From assembly GCA_947095585.1 (NCBI GenBank), contig OX352763.1:44814010-44878009 (forward strand): DNA of 64,000 nt, written 5' to 3'. Shown in pieces: positions 34,301-45,590 of this stretch. How positions within the stretch are numbered: the first letter of the stretch is position 1; the number at the start of each line of letters is the position of its first letter. Made by a program: the position numbers and the translations under genes. Source of the stretch: Nephrocerus scutellatus. Lineage: Eukaryota; Arthropoda; Insecta; Diptera; Pipunculidae. The notes beneath the pieces are model-generated. The model made no database searches. It had not been told where the DNA came from and was given only the letters and a program-made list of their open reading frames with translations.

Positions 34301-35219
34301 AGAAGATTTAATCAAGCTTAAGCAATTTTTATGCACGCAGTTCAAAATGAAAGATTTAGGTACTGCCACGGAATGCGTGGGTATTCGCATACAACAAAAT
34401 AAAAACAGCATTGAGCTGGACCAATCCTCGTACATCAAAGAAATATTAACTCGTTTTGGAATGAAAAATTGTAAGCCGATTGGCACACCCAACGACTTGA
34501 ATCAAAAACTTTCAATAAGTATGTCGTCAGATGGTAAAGAAGAAAACTTACACGACGTACCGTATCAACAAGCTGTGGGTTGCTTACAATACCTTACGCA
34601 ATGTACGAGACCAGATATAAACTTTGCAGTAAATGATGTAAGTCGTTTCAATTCAAATTTCGGTAGTGCGCATTGGAAGGCAGTGAAAAGAATCCTGCGA
34701 TATTTACATGGTACAATTAATTATAAACTTCGGTATGAAAAGACTGATGATTATTCAATCATTGGATTTAGTGATGCTGATTGGGCATCGGACGTGGATA
34801 AACGTCGATCTTGTACAGGTTACCTGTTTAAATTTGCAAATGCAGCTATTACATGGTGCAGTAAACGACAACCAACCATCGCTTTATCTAGCACTGAGCC
34901 CGAATATATGGCAATGTCCTCAGCAACCCAAGAAGCCATCTGGTTGAAGCAATTGGCTGATGAACTCGATCTCAAATTGCTCAAGCCGGTTAATATTTTA
35001 TGTGACAATTAAAGTGCAATATGTTTAGCTGAGTTGGATGCTTATCGACCAAGAAGCAAGCACATTGATATTCGACACCACCATATTCGAGAAAAGGTTA
35101 ACGACAAAATCATAACAATACGCTACACTCCAACGAATGAAATGGTTGCCGACAGTTTAACTAAAGCAGTCACTAAGGACAAACATAATTTTTGCGTCAA
35201 AGCTATGGGATTATGTTGA
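31355..35219 (+). pseudogene. copia gag-pol polyprotein, broken
   Basis: Starts at ATG 31355 (gaaaATGGCAGG). In order: Gag (FHIQKLRGADNYHMW), a CCHC knuckle (CYECGGKNHKSFEC, near 32010), aspartic protease (DSGASSHMT, near 32200), the zinc-binding pre-integrase region (HRRLGHVNY...CEVCAMGKQ), integrase core (HSDVCGPM, RTDNGTEY, QQNGLAERIN), reverse transcriptase (MDAVTAFLQGD, YGLKQAGRHWN, CYVDDLMIF intact, near 34265) and RNase H (GFSDADWASD, ALSSTEPEYMA). Frameshifts lie near 33010 and 33735, and an in-frame TAA at 35010 replaces a likely CAA (CDN-stop-SAI). All catalytic motifs are otherwise readable, so only three lesions separate it from an open frame. Confidence 0.9.
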
Positions 35220-35310
35220 AGAATCTTAAATAATTAAAATTAACTTTTAATTGTTTTATAATTGAATTAAATTTTTGTTATGTTAATTTTTAATAATTTA
35301 ATTATTCAAC

Positions 35311-35319
35311 AAGTGAGAG
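35311..35319 (+). promoter_or_regulatory. Polypurine tract of copia element
   Basis: A short purine-rich run, aagtgagag, directly precedes the 3' LTR. Confidence 0.55.
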
Positions 35320-35448
35320 TGTTGTTAAGCTATGAACGCACTACATATTTCAGCTGTCATTACTATTATATTGAAATATACTCTTTCTGTTTGATTGTAT
35401 CACTTGTAAAGGCAACATCGTTTTCTTTTCAACCTCGCTCTGCTTATA
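35320..35448 (+). repeat. 3' LTR of copia element
   Basis: 129 bp ending tctgcttata, followed by the gaata duplication (35449-35453). It differs from the 5' LTR at about four positions. Confidence 0.9.
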
Positions 35449-35453
35449 GAATA

Positions 35454-36130
35454 ATTTGTTCTATGTCGTCGATGTGATGTCGGAAAAGATTGATGTCATA
35501 ATTAATTTGATAAATATATTGTATGTAATTTATTTCTTTTTCTATCTTAGTAATGTCTTTTTTATTTAGTTTGTTAAAGTCATTTAAAAATTGTGTAATA
35601 TTTTTTTGTTGGTTTTGAATATGATTAGTTATATTTTCTATCAGTTGAGATATCTTAAAATTGAATGAAACTTGTTTATTATTTTCCGAAATTAATTATT
35701 TGTTTTTTGATTTAAGAGCTTTTAGTTGAGATTTTATTTCAATTTCGTCTTGGGAATCCATTGTGCCTGCTATATATTTAAGTCCTGTACCTAATATGTT
35801 TATTAATGCTCGTTTTACTTTTGGATGTGGTTTAAGGTTAGATATTTTTTGTTGTAAATGTCTGTAGTTATGTATTAATGTATTAAACATTGGGTTAATT
35901 GCACCTATTCTGATTTGTATTAGATTTATATTTTCGTGTATATGATCCATAGTATTTTCTATTTCTGTTATGTTTACAATATGTAGAATTTTATTAAAAT
36001 TTTGAATAATATTTATATCTTCTTTTTTTATTGTCATGTATCCATTATTATTATTAAGGTCTTGTATTTCGAGAGATTGTCCATATACTAAAGTGGTTGA
36101 TTGTAATAGAATGAAGATTTGAAGGTTCAT
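35454..36130 (-). pseudogene. env of errantivirus A, N-terminal part (distal duplicate)
   Basis: Minus strand. The ATG at 36130 follows a pyrimidine-rich stretch and CAG (ctcttacag), a plausible acceptor for the spliced env mRNA used by this group. A hydrophobic signal peptide (IFILLQSTTLVYG) leads into a surface region. A basic cleavage-like motif (KVKR) precedes a conserved ALINILGTGLKYIAGT stretch at the start of the transmembrane subunit. A stop at 35696 interrupts it; homologous codons continue to the copia insertion at 35453, then in 31029-30983 and 30587-29714. Confidence 0.78.
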
Positions 36131-36174
36131 CTGTAAGAGATATGAGTTATTTTAGGTTTTTTTTAATTTATTAT

Positions 36175-36461
36175 AATAATATTTGGCGCGACAGACCATT
36201 GCGGTCCAAGGCCTAACTTCTCGCGACCATTTGTGCTGCACATGTTAATTTTTTGGACACAAATGGAAGGGACCTAAAATTTAAGGCCGGATCCGAATGG
36301 CGAATTGAGAAGCTTTCCGTGACAAGGTATTATTTACTCTCGGAACGTTTGTCACCCATTCGCGAGAGGTGGGACACCGTGAAAAATACTTTTGGTGTTG
36401 CTGGGATTCGAATCCTGCGCAGCAACCATGTGCATTACCACTGAGCCATGGCGCCCACTTC
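36175..36461 (-). mobile_element. tRNA-derived SINE (copy 1)
   Basis: Read on the minus strand it starts aagtgggcgccatggctcag. It has an A-box-like tggctcagtgg (36448-36438) and a B box ggattcgaatcc (36415-36404) about 33 bases on, then a non-tRNA body ending gtctgtcgcgccaaatatt. A 14-bp duplication, ttttaatttattat, flanks it (36161-36174 and 36462-36475), as expected for LINE-mediated insertion. It lies between pol and env of errantivirus A, upstream of the env start. Confidence 0.82.
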
Positions 36462-36482
36462 TTTTAATTTATTATGAAGTAA

Positions 36483-36731
36483 GAGTCCCCGCACATTAGA
36501 GACTTTTTTATCGGCCGATAGTTTGGTCGTTTTGGGCTGCTAGTGTGCACACTGTGCCGATTAAACAGTCGGGTTAGTGGTGAGTGCACAGACAAAGTTG
36601 AATGGCAATCGTGTCGCACATTCAACTTATTTATCGGCCGATACCAAATCGTTGTAGTCTGCGCACTTGCATACATTTTCACACTGATTCAAACTATCGG
36701 CCGACAGAAAGTCTCTAGTGTGCGGGGACTC
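36483..36731. mobile_element. 249-bp MITE with TAA duplication, PIF/Harbinger-like (copy 1)
   Basis: Terminal inverted repeats of about 40 bp with few mismatches: the left starts gagtccccgcacattagaga and the right ends with the inverse, tctctagtgtgcggggactc. TAA occurs on both sides (36480-36482 and 36732-36734), fitting PIF/Harbinger-type insertion. An internal tatcggccgat palindrome is repeated. It is noncoding. Confidence 0.82.
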
Positions 36732-36739
36732 TAAATTGT

Positions 36740-39732
36740 CATTTCAATTTTCATTATATCATTTTATAATTTAACAAAGGTGAATTAGATAGTAGAGTGG
36801 TGAGTTCTTTATGTGGTTTTTATTTAATTTATGAGTCTTTCTTAATATTTCTTTTATTATGTTTTTTCTTTGTTTGAATTGTAGGTGAATCATTATTTTG
36901 ATATTTCTTTTTCCGTTTTATATGTGATTTATAATATTTTAAATTAAATTATCAAGTTTTCTGAATTTTGTATGATTTTTTCCACCACGAGTTTCTTTAA
37001 TAAAATTAGTTCCTTGTTGTATTTCTATATCTTCTCTTTCTTTATTTAATTTATTTATGGTTGTTTGTTTTATCATCAATATTTTCTCTTTGATAGAATT
37101 ATATTCGTTATTATGTATTTTTCCATTTTTGAAGTCAAATGGTTTTTTATCAGTTGTCGAATGTATGGTATTGTTATAATAATTTATAATTTTTAATATT
37201 TTTTCTTCAACAGTATTATTATTTGTGTTTGCATCATGCCTTAATAATCTAATGTGTTCGTTGATTGTGTTATGTAGTCTTTCTACATCTGAATTGGATG
37301 TGTGGTTATAATTTGAGGTATAATGAATTTCTATGTTTTCGTTTTGTAAAAATTCTTTAAGTGGGAGAGCTTTAAATCCTAGCTCTTTATCTACAATTAA
37401 TTTATTTATTGGTCCAATAGCAGCGATTAATGTTAGAATACTTCTTTTAAATTCTGTCCATGTTCTTGCTGTAATTTTTATTGCTTGAGCAAATTTGCTG
37501 AATTTATCTATGAACGTGACAAAGAGTTGTTGTTCAAGTGAATAGAAAACGTCTGCATGAATAATTTCGTTTGGTGCTGAAGGGGTTTCCGTTAGTTGAT
37601 ATTTATTTTTAATTGGATTTTGATCATATTTTTCTAAATTACATATTTCGCAATTATTGATAAATTGGGTTATTCTAATATTAAACTTTGGATGGTAAAA
37701 TTTTAAGAATATCTTTAAATACTTCTATGATTCCTCTGTGATTATTTCTGAGATGTTCATTTTTAATGATTTCAAAAAATTCTTCTTCATTTGTTATGTC
37801 CTTTAAGTTATTTGTTAGTTTTAATAATTTTTAATTGTCCTTGTACTGCAAAATATTTTTGATAAACATCTAGTGTTTTTATGAATTCCTCGTTATCTGC
37901 ATAAAGACAGTTTAAGAATTTTGGATTGAAATGCGATTTTAAGAGTATTAATGCTGTTTCTTCATCTAGTGATTTAATATAAATAACTTTTCTATTTTTA
38001 TTAAAAATTTTTGTTTGCTTAATTCTTAATGAACCGAAAGTAATTTTAAAGATTGCTATTTGTGTTTTAAATATATTTAAATAGGATTTACTAAGTGGAA
38101 ATATGTTTGATCCATTTTCTTCATTTCTTTCTGTAAGATTTATTTCTATTCGGGAGAGTGCGTCTGCATTTTTGTTTTTTGTTCCTTTTTTATACGTGAT
38201 TTCATAATCAAATTCGGATAATTTTAGTCTCCATCTTACTAGTTTTGAATTTGGTTCTTTGATTGAGAAAAGTCAAGTTAAGGGTTTATGATCGGTTTCG
38301 ATTGTAAATTTACTTCCAAAAAGATATGGTCTAAAATATTTTGTTGACCAGACGATTGCTAATAGTTCCTTTTCGATGGTGCTGTAATTTATTTCATGTT
38401 CATTTAATTTTCTGCTAGCGTAACATATCGGATGATTATTTTAAGAAAGTATTGCTCCTAATGCATAATTACTAGCATCTGTTTTAAGGGTAAATTTTTT
38501 TGTAAAGTCAGGATAACTTAGTATTGGATCCTTTATTAATAATTTTTTTAGTGTGTTAAAACTTTCTTGATATTTTATATTTGAAATGTCTATTTAAGTA
38601 TTCTTTTTTAAGAATGATGTCATTGGTTTTGCTATTAATGAATAGTCTTTAATGAATTTTCTATAATAACCAGTGAGTCCTAAGAATTGTTTAATTTTTT
38701 TTGTAGTTTTTGGTATTGGAAATTTATTTACGCATTCAAGTTTTTTGGGATTTGGTTTTATTCCATTTTGTGTCACTATATGACCAAGAAATTCTGTTTC
38801 TTTCTTTAGAAACTCTTGTTTATCTAATTGCATTTTTGATTTGCTTTCCTTAAACAATTAAATATTAAATTGATTGAATGTATATGCTCTTGTATTAAAG
38901 TAGAGAAGATGATAATGTCGTCCAGATAGACTAAACAAATCTTATTGATATAATCCTTTAAGATATTGTTCATAAGTCTTTGAAATGTGGCTGGGACTGT
39001 CTTCAGTCCAAATGGCATTCTTAAGAATTCATAATGTCCTGCTTCTATTCTAAAGGCTGTTTTATGAATATCTTTTTCCTCAATTTCTATTTGATGAAAT
39101 CCCTTTGCTAAGTCAAGGGTTGTGAAATACTGGCATCTGCCCAGTTTATCTAGTATATCATCAATATTTGGTAGAGGGTACTTGTCGTCTATTGTAACTT
39201 CATTGAGTTTACGATCTATGACAAGCCTCCACTTTTGTTTTCCACTGGCGTCGTCCTTTTTCGGTACAATCCACACAGGGGCTGAATAAGGTGAATAGCT
39301 CGGCCTTACATTGTTATTTTCAAGTTCTTGAATCTGGGTTTTGACTTCATCTTTATGTATGTAAGGATATCTGTATGACTTCGCGTTTATTGGTACATTA
39401 TCAGTAGTACGTATTTCATGTTTGATTGCATTTGTAAAAGAGAGATCTAAATTTTCTTGATAAAAAATGTTTGAATATTGATTTATTATTTTCATTAATT
39501 TTTGTTTCTCTTCTGCGTTGAGATGTTGAGTTCGTATTTGCTCCGTTAATGATTTATTATTATATTCTTCTATTATAGAGAAATTTTTTATATTAACTTC
39601 TTCAATTTCATTTGGATTTATTTCAATTTGACTTTGGCATATTACATTCGTTTGAACTTCAATCTTATGATTTTCAACATTGTAAATTCCTTCGTCAAAA
39701 ATTACTTCGTTTTTCAAGAACTTCTGCTTCTG
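36740..39732 (-). pseudogene. pol of errantivirus A, distal duplicate (RT, RNase H, integrase)
   Basis: On the minus strand the RT frame runs from the duplication junction (39732) to 38824 with motifs TLDLAKGFHQIEI, MPFGLKTVPATFQR and the active site LVYLDDIIIF near 38925. The RT thumb follows in another frame (38857-38594: [24 protein letters not shown]). RNase H ([21 protein letters not shown]) and integrase remnants continue with several stops and frameshifts to about 36900. It lacks gag and protease because it starts at the junction. It is non-functional. Confidence 0.85.
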
Positions 39733-40204
39733 AATTGAATGAAACTTGTTTATTATTTTCCGAAATTAATTATTTGTTTTTTGATTTAAGAGCTTTTAGT
39801 TGAGATTTTATTTCAATTTCGTCTTGGGAATCCATTGTGCCTGCTATATATTTAAGTCCTGTACCTAATATGTTTATTAATGCTCGTTTTACTTTTGGAT
39901 GTGGTTTAAGGTTAGATATTTTTTGTTGTAAATGTCTGTAGTTATGTATTAATGTATTAAACATTGGGTTAATTGCACCTATTCTGATTTGTATTAGATT
40001 TATATTTTCGTGTATATGATCCATAGTATTTTCTATTTCTGTTATGTTTACAATATGTAGAATTTTATTAAAATTTTGAATAATATTTATATCTTCTTTT
40101 TTTATTGTCATGTATCCATTATTATTATTTAGGTCTTGTATTTCGAGAGATTGTCCATATACTAAAGTGGTTGATTGTAATAGAATGAAGATTTGAAGGT
40201 TCAT
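39733..40204 (-). pseudogene. env of errantivirus A, N-terminal part (proximal duplicate, truncated)
   Basis: Same as 36130-35659: signal peptide, surface region, cleavage-like motif and start of the transmembrane subunit, with the stop at 39770. It ends at the duplication junction, so the rest of env is missing from this copy. Confidence 0.78.
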
Positions 40205-40248
40205 CTGTAAGAGATATGAGTTATTTTAGGTTTTTTTTAATTTATTAT

Positions 40249-40535
40249 AATAATATTTGGCGCGACAGACCATTGCGGTCCAAGGCCTAACTTCTCGCGA
40301 CCATTTGTGCTGCACATGTTAATTTTTTGGACACAAATGGAAGGGACCTAAAATTTAAGGCCGGATCCGAATGGCGAATTGAGAAGCTTTCCGTGACAAG
40401 GTATTATTTACTCTCGGAACGTTTGTCACCCATTCGCGAGAGGTGGGACACCGTGAAAAATACTTTTGGTGTTGCTGGGATTCGAATCCTGCGCAGCAAC
40501 CATGTGCATTACCACTGAGCCATGGCGCCCACTTC
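40249..40535 (-). mobile_element. tRNA-derived SINE (copy 2)
   Basis: Duplicate of the SINE at 36175-36461, offset by 4,074 bp, with the same flanking ttttaatttattat duplication. It was copied with the surrounding segment, not inserted independently. Confidence 0.82.
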
Positions 40536-40556
40536 TTTTAATTTATTATGAAGTAA

Positions 40557-40805
40557 GAGTCCCCGCACATTAGAGACTTTTTTATCGGCCGATAGTTTGG
40601 TCGTTTTGGGCTGCTAGTGTGCACACTGTGCCGATTAAACAGTCGGGTTAGTGGTGAGTGCACAGACAAAGTTGAATGGCAATCGTGTCGCACATTCAAC
40701 TTATTTATCGGCCGATACCAAATCGTTGTAGTCTGCGCACTTGCATACATTTTCACACTGATTCAAACTATCGGCCGACAGAAAGTCTCTAGTGTGCGGG
40801 GACTC
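40557..40805. mobile_element. TAA-flanked MITE (copy 2)
   Basis: Duplicate of 36483-36731 with the same inverted ends and TAA flanks, carried by the 4,074-bp duplication. Confidence 0.82.
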
Positions 40806-40814
40806 TAAATTGTC

Positions 40815-43800
40815 ATTTCAATTTTCATTATATCATTTTATAATTTAACAAAGGTGAATTAGATAGTAGAGTGGTGAGTTCTTTATGTGGTTTTTATTTA
40901 ATTTATGAGTCTTTCTTAATATTTCTTTTATTATGTTTTTTCTTTGTTTGAATTGTAGGTGAATCATTATTTTGATATTTCTTTTTCCGTTTTATATGTG
41001 ATTTATAATATTTTAAATTAAATTATCAAGTTTTCTGAATTTTGTATGATTTTTTCCACCACGAGTTTCTTTAATAAAATTAGTTCCTTGTTGTATTTCT
41101 ATATCTTCTCTTTCTTTATTTAATTTATTTATGGTTGTTTGTTTTATCATCAATATTTTCTCTTTGATAGAATTATATTCGTTATTATGTATTTTTCCAT
41201 TTTTGAAGTCAAATGGTTTTTTATCAGTTGTCGAATGTATGGTATTGTTATAATAATTTATAATTTTTAATATTTTTTCTTCAACAGTATTATTATTTGT
41301 GTTTGCATCATGCCTTAATAATCTAATGTGTTCGTTGATTGTGTTATGTAGTCTTTCTACATCTGAATTGGATGTGTGGTTATAATTTGAGGTATAATGA
41401 ATTTCTATGTTTTCGTTTTGTAAAAATTCTTTAAGTGGGAGAGCTTTAAATCCTAGCTCTTTATCTACAATTAATTTATTTATTGGTCCAATAGCAGCGA
41501 TTAATGTTAGAATACTTCTTTTAAATTCTGTCCATGTTCTTGCTGTAATTTTTATTGCTTGAGCAAATTTGCTGAATTTATCTATGAACGTGACAAAGAG
41601 TTGTTGTTCAAGTGAATAGAAAACGTCTGCATGAATAATTTCGTTTGGTGCTGAAGGGGTTTCCGTTAGTTGATATTTATTTTTAATTGGATTTCGATCA
41701 TATTTTTCTAAATTACATATTTCGCAATTATTGATAAATTGGGTTATTCTAATATTAAACTTTGGATGGTAAAATTTTAAGAATATCTTTAAATACTTCT
41801 ATGATTCCTCTGTGATTATTTCTGAGATGTTCATTTTTAATGATTTCAAAAAATTCTTCTTCATTTGTTATGTCCTTTAAGTTATTTGTTAGTTTTAATA
41901 ATTTTTAATTGTCCTTGTACTGCAAAATATTTTTGATAAACATCTAGTGTTTTTATGAATTCCTCGTTATCTGCATAAAGACAGTTTAAGAATTTTGGAT
42001 TGAAATGCGATTTTAAGAGTATTAATGCTGTTTCTTCATCTAGTGATTTAATATAAATAACTTTTCTATTTTTATTAAAAATTTTTGTTTGCTTAATTCT
42101 TAATGAACCGAAAGTAATTTTAAAGATTGCTATTTGTGTTTTAAATATATTTAAATAGGATTTACTAAGTGGAAATATGTTTGATCCATTTTCTTCATTT
42201 CTTTCTGTAAGATTTATTTCTATTCGGGAGAGTGCGTCTGCATTTTTGTTTTTTGTTCCTTTTTTATACGTGATTTCATAATCAAATTCGGATAATTTTA
42301 GTCTCCATCTTACTAGTTTTGAATTTGGTTCTTTGATTGAGAAAAGTCAAGTTAAGGGTTTATGATCGGTTTCGATTGTAAATTTACTTCCAAAAAGATA
42401 TGGTCTAAAATATTTTGTTGACCAGACGATTGCTAATAGTTCCTTTTCGATGGTGCTGTAATTTATTTCATGTTCATTTAATGTTCTGCTAGCGTAACAT
42501 ATCGGATGATTATTTTAAGAAAGTATTGCTCCTAATGCATAATTACTAGCATCTGTTTTAAGGGTAAATTTTTTTGTAAAGTCAGGATAACTTAGTATTG
42601 GATCCTTTATTAATAATTTTTTTAGTGTGTTAAAACTTTCTTGATATTTTATATTTGAAATGTCTATTTAAGTATTCTTTTTTAAGAATGATGTCATTGG
42701 TTTTGCTATTAATGAATAGTCTTTAATGAATTTTCTATAATAACCAGTGAGTCCTAAGAATTGTTTAATTTTTTTTGTAGTTTTTGGTATTGGAAATTTA
42801 TTTACGCATTCAAGTTTTTTGGGATTTGGTTTTATTCCATTTTGTGTCACTATATGACCAAGAAATTCTGTTTCTTTCTTTAGAAACTCTTGTTTATCTA
42901 ATTGCATTTTTGATTTGCTTTCCTTAAACAATTAAATATTAAATTGATTGAATGTATATGCTCTTGTATTAAAGTAGAGAAGATGATAATGTCGTCCAGA
43001 TAGACTAAACAAATCTTATTGATATAATCCTTTAAGATATTGTTCATAAGTCTTTGAAATGTGGCTGGGACTGTCTTCAGTCCAAATGGCATTCTTAAGA
43101 ATTCATAATGTCCTGCTTCTATTCTAAAGGCTGTTTTATGAATATCTTTTTCCTCAATTTCTATTTGATGAAATCCCTTTGCTAAGTCAAGGGTTGTGAA
43201 ATACTGGCATCTGCCCAGTTTATCTAGTATATCATCAATATTTGGTAGAGGGTACTTGTCGTCTATTGTAACTTCATTGAGTTTACGATCTATGACAAGC
43301 CTCCACTTTTGTTTTCCACTGGCGTCGTCCTTTTTCGGTACAATCCACACAGGGGCTGAATAAGGTGAATAGCTCGGCCTTACATTGTTATTTTCAAGTT
43401 CTTGAATCTGGGTTTTGACTTCATCTTTATGTATGTAAGGATATCTGTATGACTTCGCGTTTATTGGTACATTATCAGTAGTACGTATTTCATGTTTGAT
43501 TGCATTTGTAAAAGAGAGATCTAAATTTTCTTGATAAAAAATGTTTGAATATTGATTTATTATTTTCATTAATTTTTGTTTCTCTTCTGCGTTGAGATGT
43601 TGAGTTCGTATTTGCTCCGTTAATGATTTATTATTATATTCTTCTATTATAGAGAAATTTTTTATATTAACTTCTTCAATTTCATTTGGATTTATTTCAA
43701 TTTGACTTTGGCATATTACATTCGTTTGAACTTCAATCTTATGATTTTCAACATTGTAAATTCCTTCGTCAAAAATTACTTCGTTTTTCAAGAACTTCTG

Positions 43801-43990
43801 CTTCTGGAGGTAAACTAGTCCTTTTTGTTGGTTGTACGTTAATTGTACGGTATGTTTGTTTGATCTTTCAAACAACATTTGTATAGTTTGTCCATTGATT
43901 TCTAATATATTATGTTTGTAATCTATTTTAGCGTTAAATCGTTTTAGTATGTCGTTTCCAATAATACCGTCGTATTTATCATGAGACGCG
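40815..43990 (-). pseudogene. pol of errantivirus A, proximal copy
   Basis: From about 43990 on the minus strand: the start of the RT region (43878), RT proper to 42898 with TLDLAKGFHQIEI and LVYLDDIIIF (near 42999), the thumb in another frame (42931-42668), RNase H (about 42580-42250) and degenerate integrase to about 41000. The RT/thumb shift near 42910 and later stops are shared with the other duplicate, so this element was already dead when duplicated. One RNase H position reads a stop near 42517. Confidence 0.85.
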
Positions 43991-44883
43991 CAAAAAGTAA
44001 ATTTTTTGCTTTAGATCACCAAATTCTTTAAAAAGGGGAACTGATACTCTTTCAGTTACATTTATATTATGTTGTAGTGTTTTAATTTGAATTTTATTAT
44101 ATGGTACTTTCCATTTAGGATTACAAAGACCTGGATTTATAATATAGTTTGTTGCTCCAGTATCGATAATAAATTCTAATGGATTTTTATTAGATTTAAT
44201 TTTTACATATGGTAAATCTCCTCCGAGGCTCGTGAGTGAAAAGTGAGTGAGTGAAGTGTTTCTGGTCTTTTCTATAATATTGTCCTTTTTGGTTTTGATA
44301 TTGGTCATTTTTATAAGTATACTGTTCTTTTTTTGCTTGATTCGGTTCTTGTCTGTATCTATTAAAATGTTTGTCTCTATTTGGATTCTGTTGGTATTTG
44401 TTTTTGTATTCTTGTTTATGTCTAGTGCAGTGCGTATATTGTTTAATGCACAATCATTCGCTGTGTTACCTGGTCCAGTTTCCAATAGAATTTTATTGTT
44501 TAGTTTTCGTAATTTATCTTTGATTTCATTGAAAAAACCTAAAACATTATTTTTAAAGGTAACACCTCTCAATTCGTCAAAAAGTTGTTCTACGCTACGT
44601 CTTTCTGCAAAATTATTTTGTAAAACGTCTTTAATTTCACCCCAAGCAATGGCTTGTGTGTTGATTTCTATAACCTCTCTAGCTTTTCTGATTAATTTGC
44701 TTTTTATAATATCCGAGAATAAATATTGAGAAAGGTCATCATAAGTTGCTAGTAAGGGATATATTCAGTCTACTAGATTTGTGAATGTTAATAAATTATC
44801 TGTGTTTCCGTCATAGTAAGGAAGAGAATTTAAATATTTAATGGGATCTAGGACAACTTTATTTTGTTGAATTTCCAATGCCA
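43979..44883 (-). pseudogene. gag and protease of errantivirus A, broken
   Basis: Gag starts with ATG at 44883 on the minus strand (MALEIQQNKVVLDPIKYL) and meets an in-frame TGA near 44765. It then continues with a Gag capsid-like region (IKDKLRKLNNKILLETGPGN) and an Asn/Gln/Tyr/Arg-rich tail that lies in another frame (44453-44250), which suggests a frameshift. The protease motif FIIDTGATNYIINP lies near 44150. There is no zinc knuckle, as in other elements of this group. Confidence 0.8.
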
Positions 44884-45590
44884 TTTTATTAAATTAAATT
44901 TTAATTTTGTAAAAAGAGATAATTTTTTTTTTATTTTAAAAGTATAAGTAATAAGGTAATTAGGGTAAAAGACTAGGGGACCTGTATATAAAAATTAATT
45001 TTGATTTTATATATTTTATATATATTTATTTAGTAAAATCTCAAATTTTATTTTAATTTGACCTTGTTGTTCTTGTTGTTGATCCTGGTGATTTTGTTAT
45101 GAGTTGTCTTCTAATAATATTTGCTAGTTATTTCGACCTTGTTATTTTATTGTTGATCCTGGTGATTTTGTTAAGAGTTGTCTTCTAATAATATTTGCTA
45201 GTTATTTCGACCTTGTTGTGTTTGTTGTATTTCTTCTTACTTTGTGGTATGTTGCTGTGTTGCACTTATTATGTAGTCTGATTATGCTGATTCGTCTGTG
45301 TTGATTTTATTTTAATGCTGACCAAGAGTTTATTTTAATTTTTATTTATTATTATTTTATTTATTTTTCGACTAATAGTTCGTTTTGATTAATGTATGTC
45401 TTTCCTTTTATTTTAGCCAATAGTTCATTTTAGTTTTTGTATGTCTTTCAAATAGTCAAATTTGTTGTCAAAAAATTTTGTAAAAATTATGCACTTAAAA
45501 AAAAATTTCACTTCTGTTTCACTTTTGTTGAAATTATTTGTTTATTTCTATTTTTATAGAACAATGTAGAGTGTTTGCAATAATTTTAAT
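44884..45590 (-). other. Leader of errantivirus A, with duplicated stretch
   Basis: Noncoding A-rich leader between the LTR remnant and gag. A stretch containing tattattagaagacaactc and aaaatcaccaggatcaacaa occurs twice (about 45061-45135 and 45140-45213). I found no tRNA-complementary primer site, so the start of the leader is probably deleted together with most of the 5' LTR. Confidence 0.55.

Larger units (their letters stand above)
31030..35448 (+). mobile_element. Ty1/copia retrotransposon, full length, 4.4 kb
   Basis: A complete structure: 129-bp LTRs, an initiator-Met tRNA type primer site, one gag-pol region, a purine tract and a perfect 5-bp target duplication. It is inserted in env of errantivirus A in the opposite orientation. 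The LTRs differ at about four positions (about 3%), so it is younger than its host element but not very recent. The coding region has two frameshifts and a stop, so it is probably immobile unless helped in trans. Confidence 0.93.
35659..39732 (-). repeat. 4,074-bp tandem duplication inside errantivirus A, copy 1
   Basis: The plus-strand sequence from aattgaatgaaacttg to cttctgcttctg recurs at 39733-43806. By eye I saw only about three single-base differences (near 36057, 37617 and 38410). It includes part of pol, the SINE, the TAA-flanked MITE and the N-terminal part of env, so those insertions predate the duplication. Confidence 0.93.
39733..43806 (-). repeat. 4,074-bp tandem duplication inside errantivirus A, copy 2
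   Basis: Near-identical partner of 35659-39732. At its left edge the env frame is cut and joined directly to pol sequence of the other copy, a fusion that would not occur in a normal element. At its right edge (cttctg at 43806) sequence continues into the unduplicated 5' part of pol. Confidence 0.93.

Noticed and set aside
36253..36444. 63-codon plus-strand ORF (also at 40327-40518)
   Set aside because: It lies in the antisense of the SINE, and its two copies come from the 4,074-bp duplication.
36404..36456. Stand-alone tRNA gene
   Set aside because: A and B boxes are present, but the acceptor stem does not close and the unit continues into a non-tRNA body with a flanking 14-bp duplication, so it is a SINE.
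36464..36734. Small ORFs on both strands (also at 40538-40808)
   Set aside because: They are translations of the palindromic TAA-flanked MITE.
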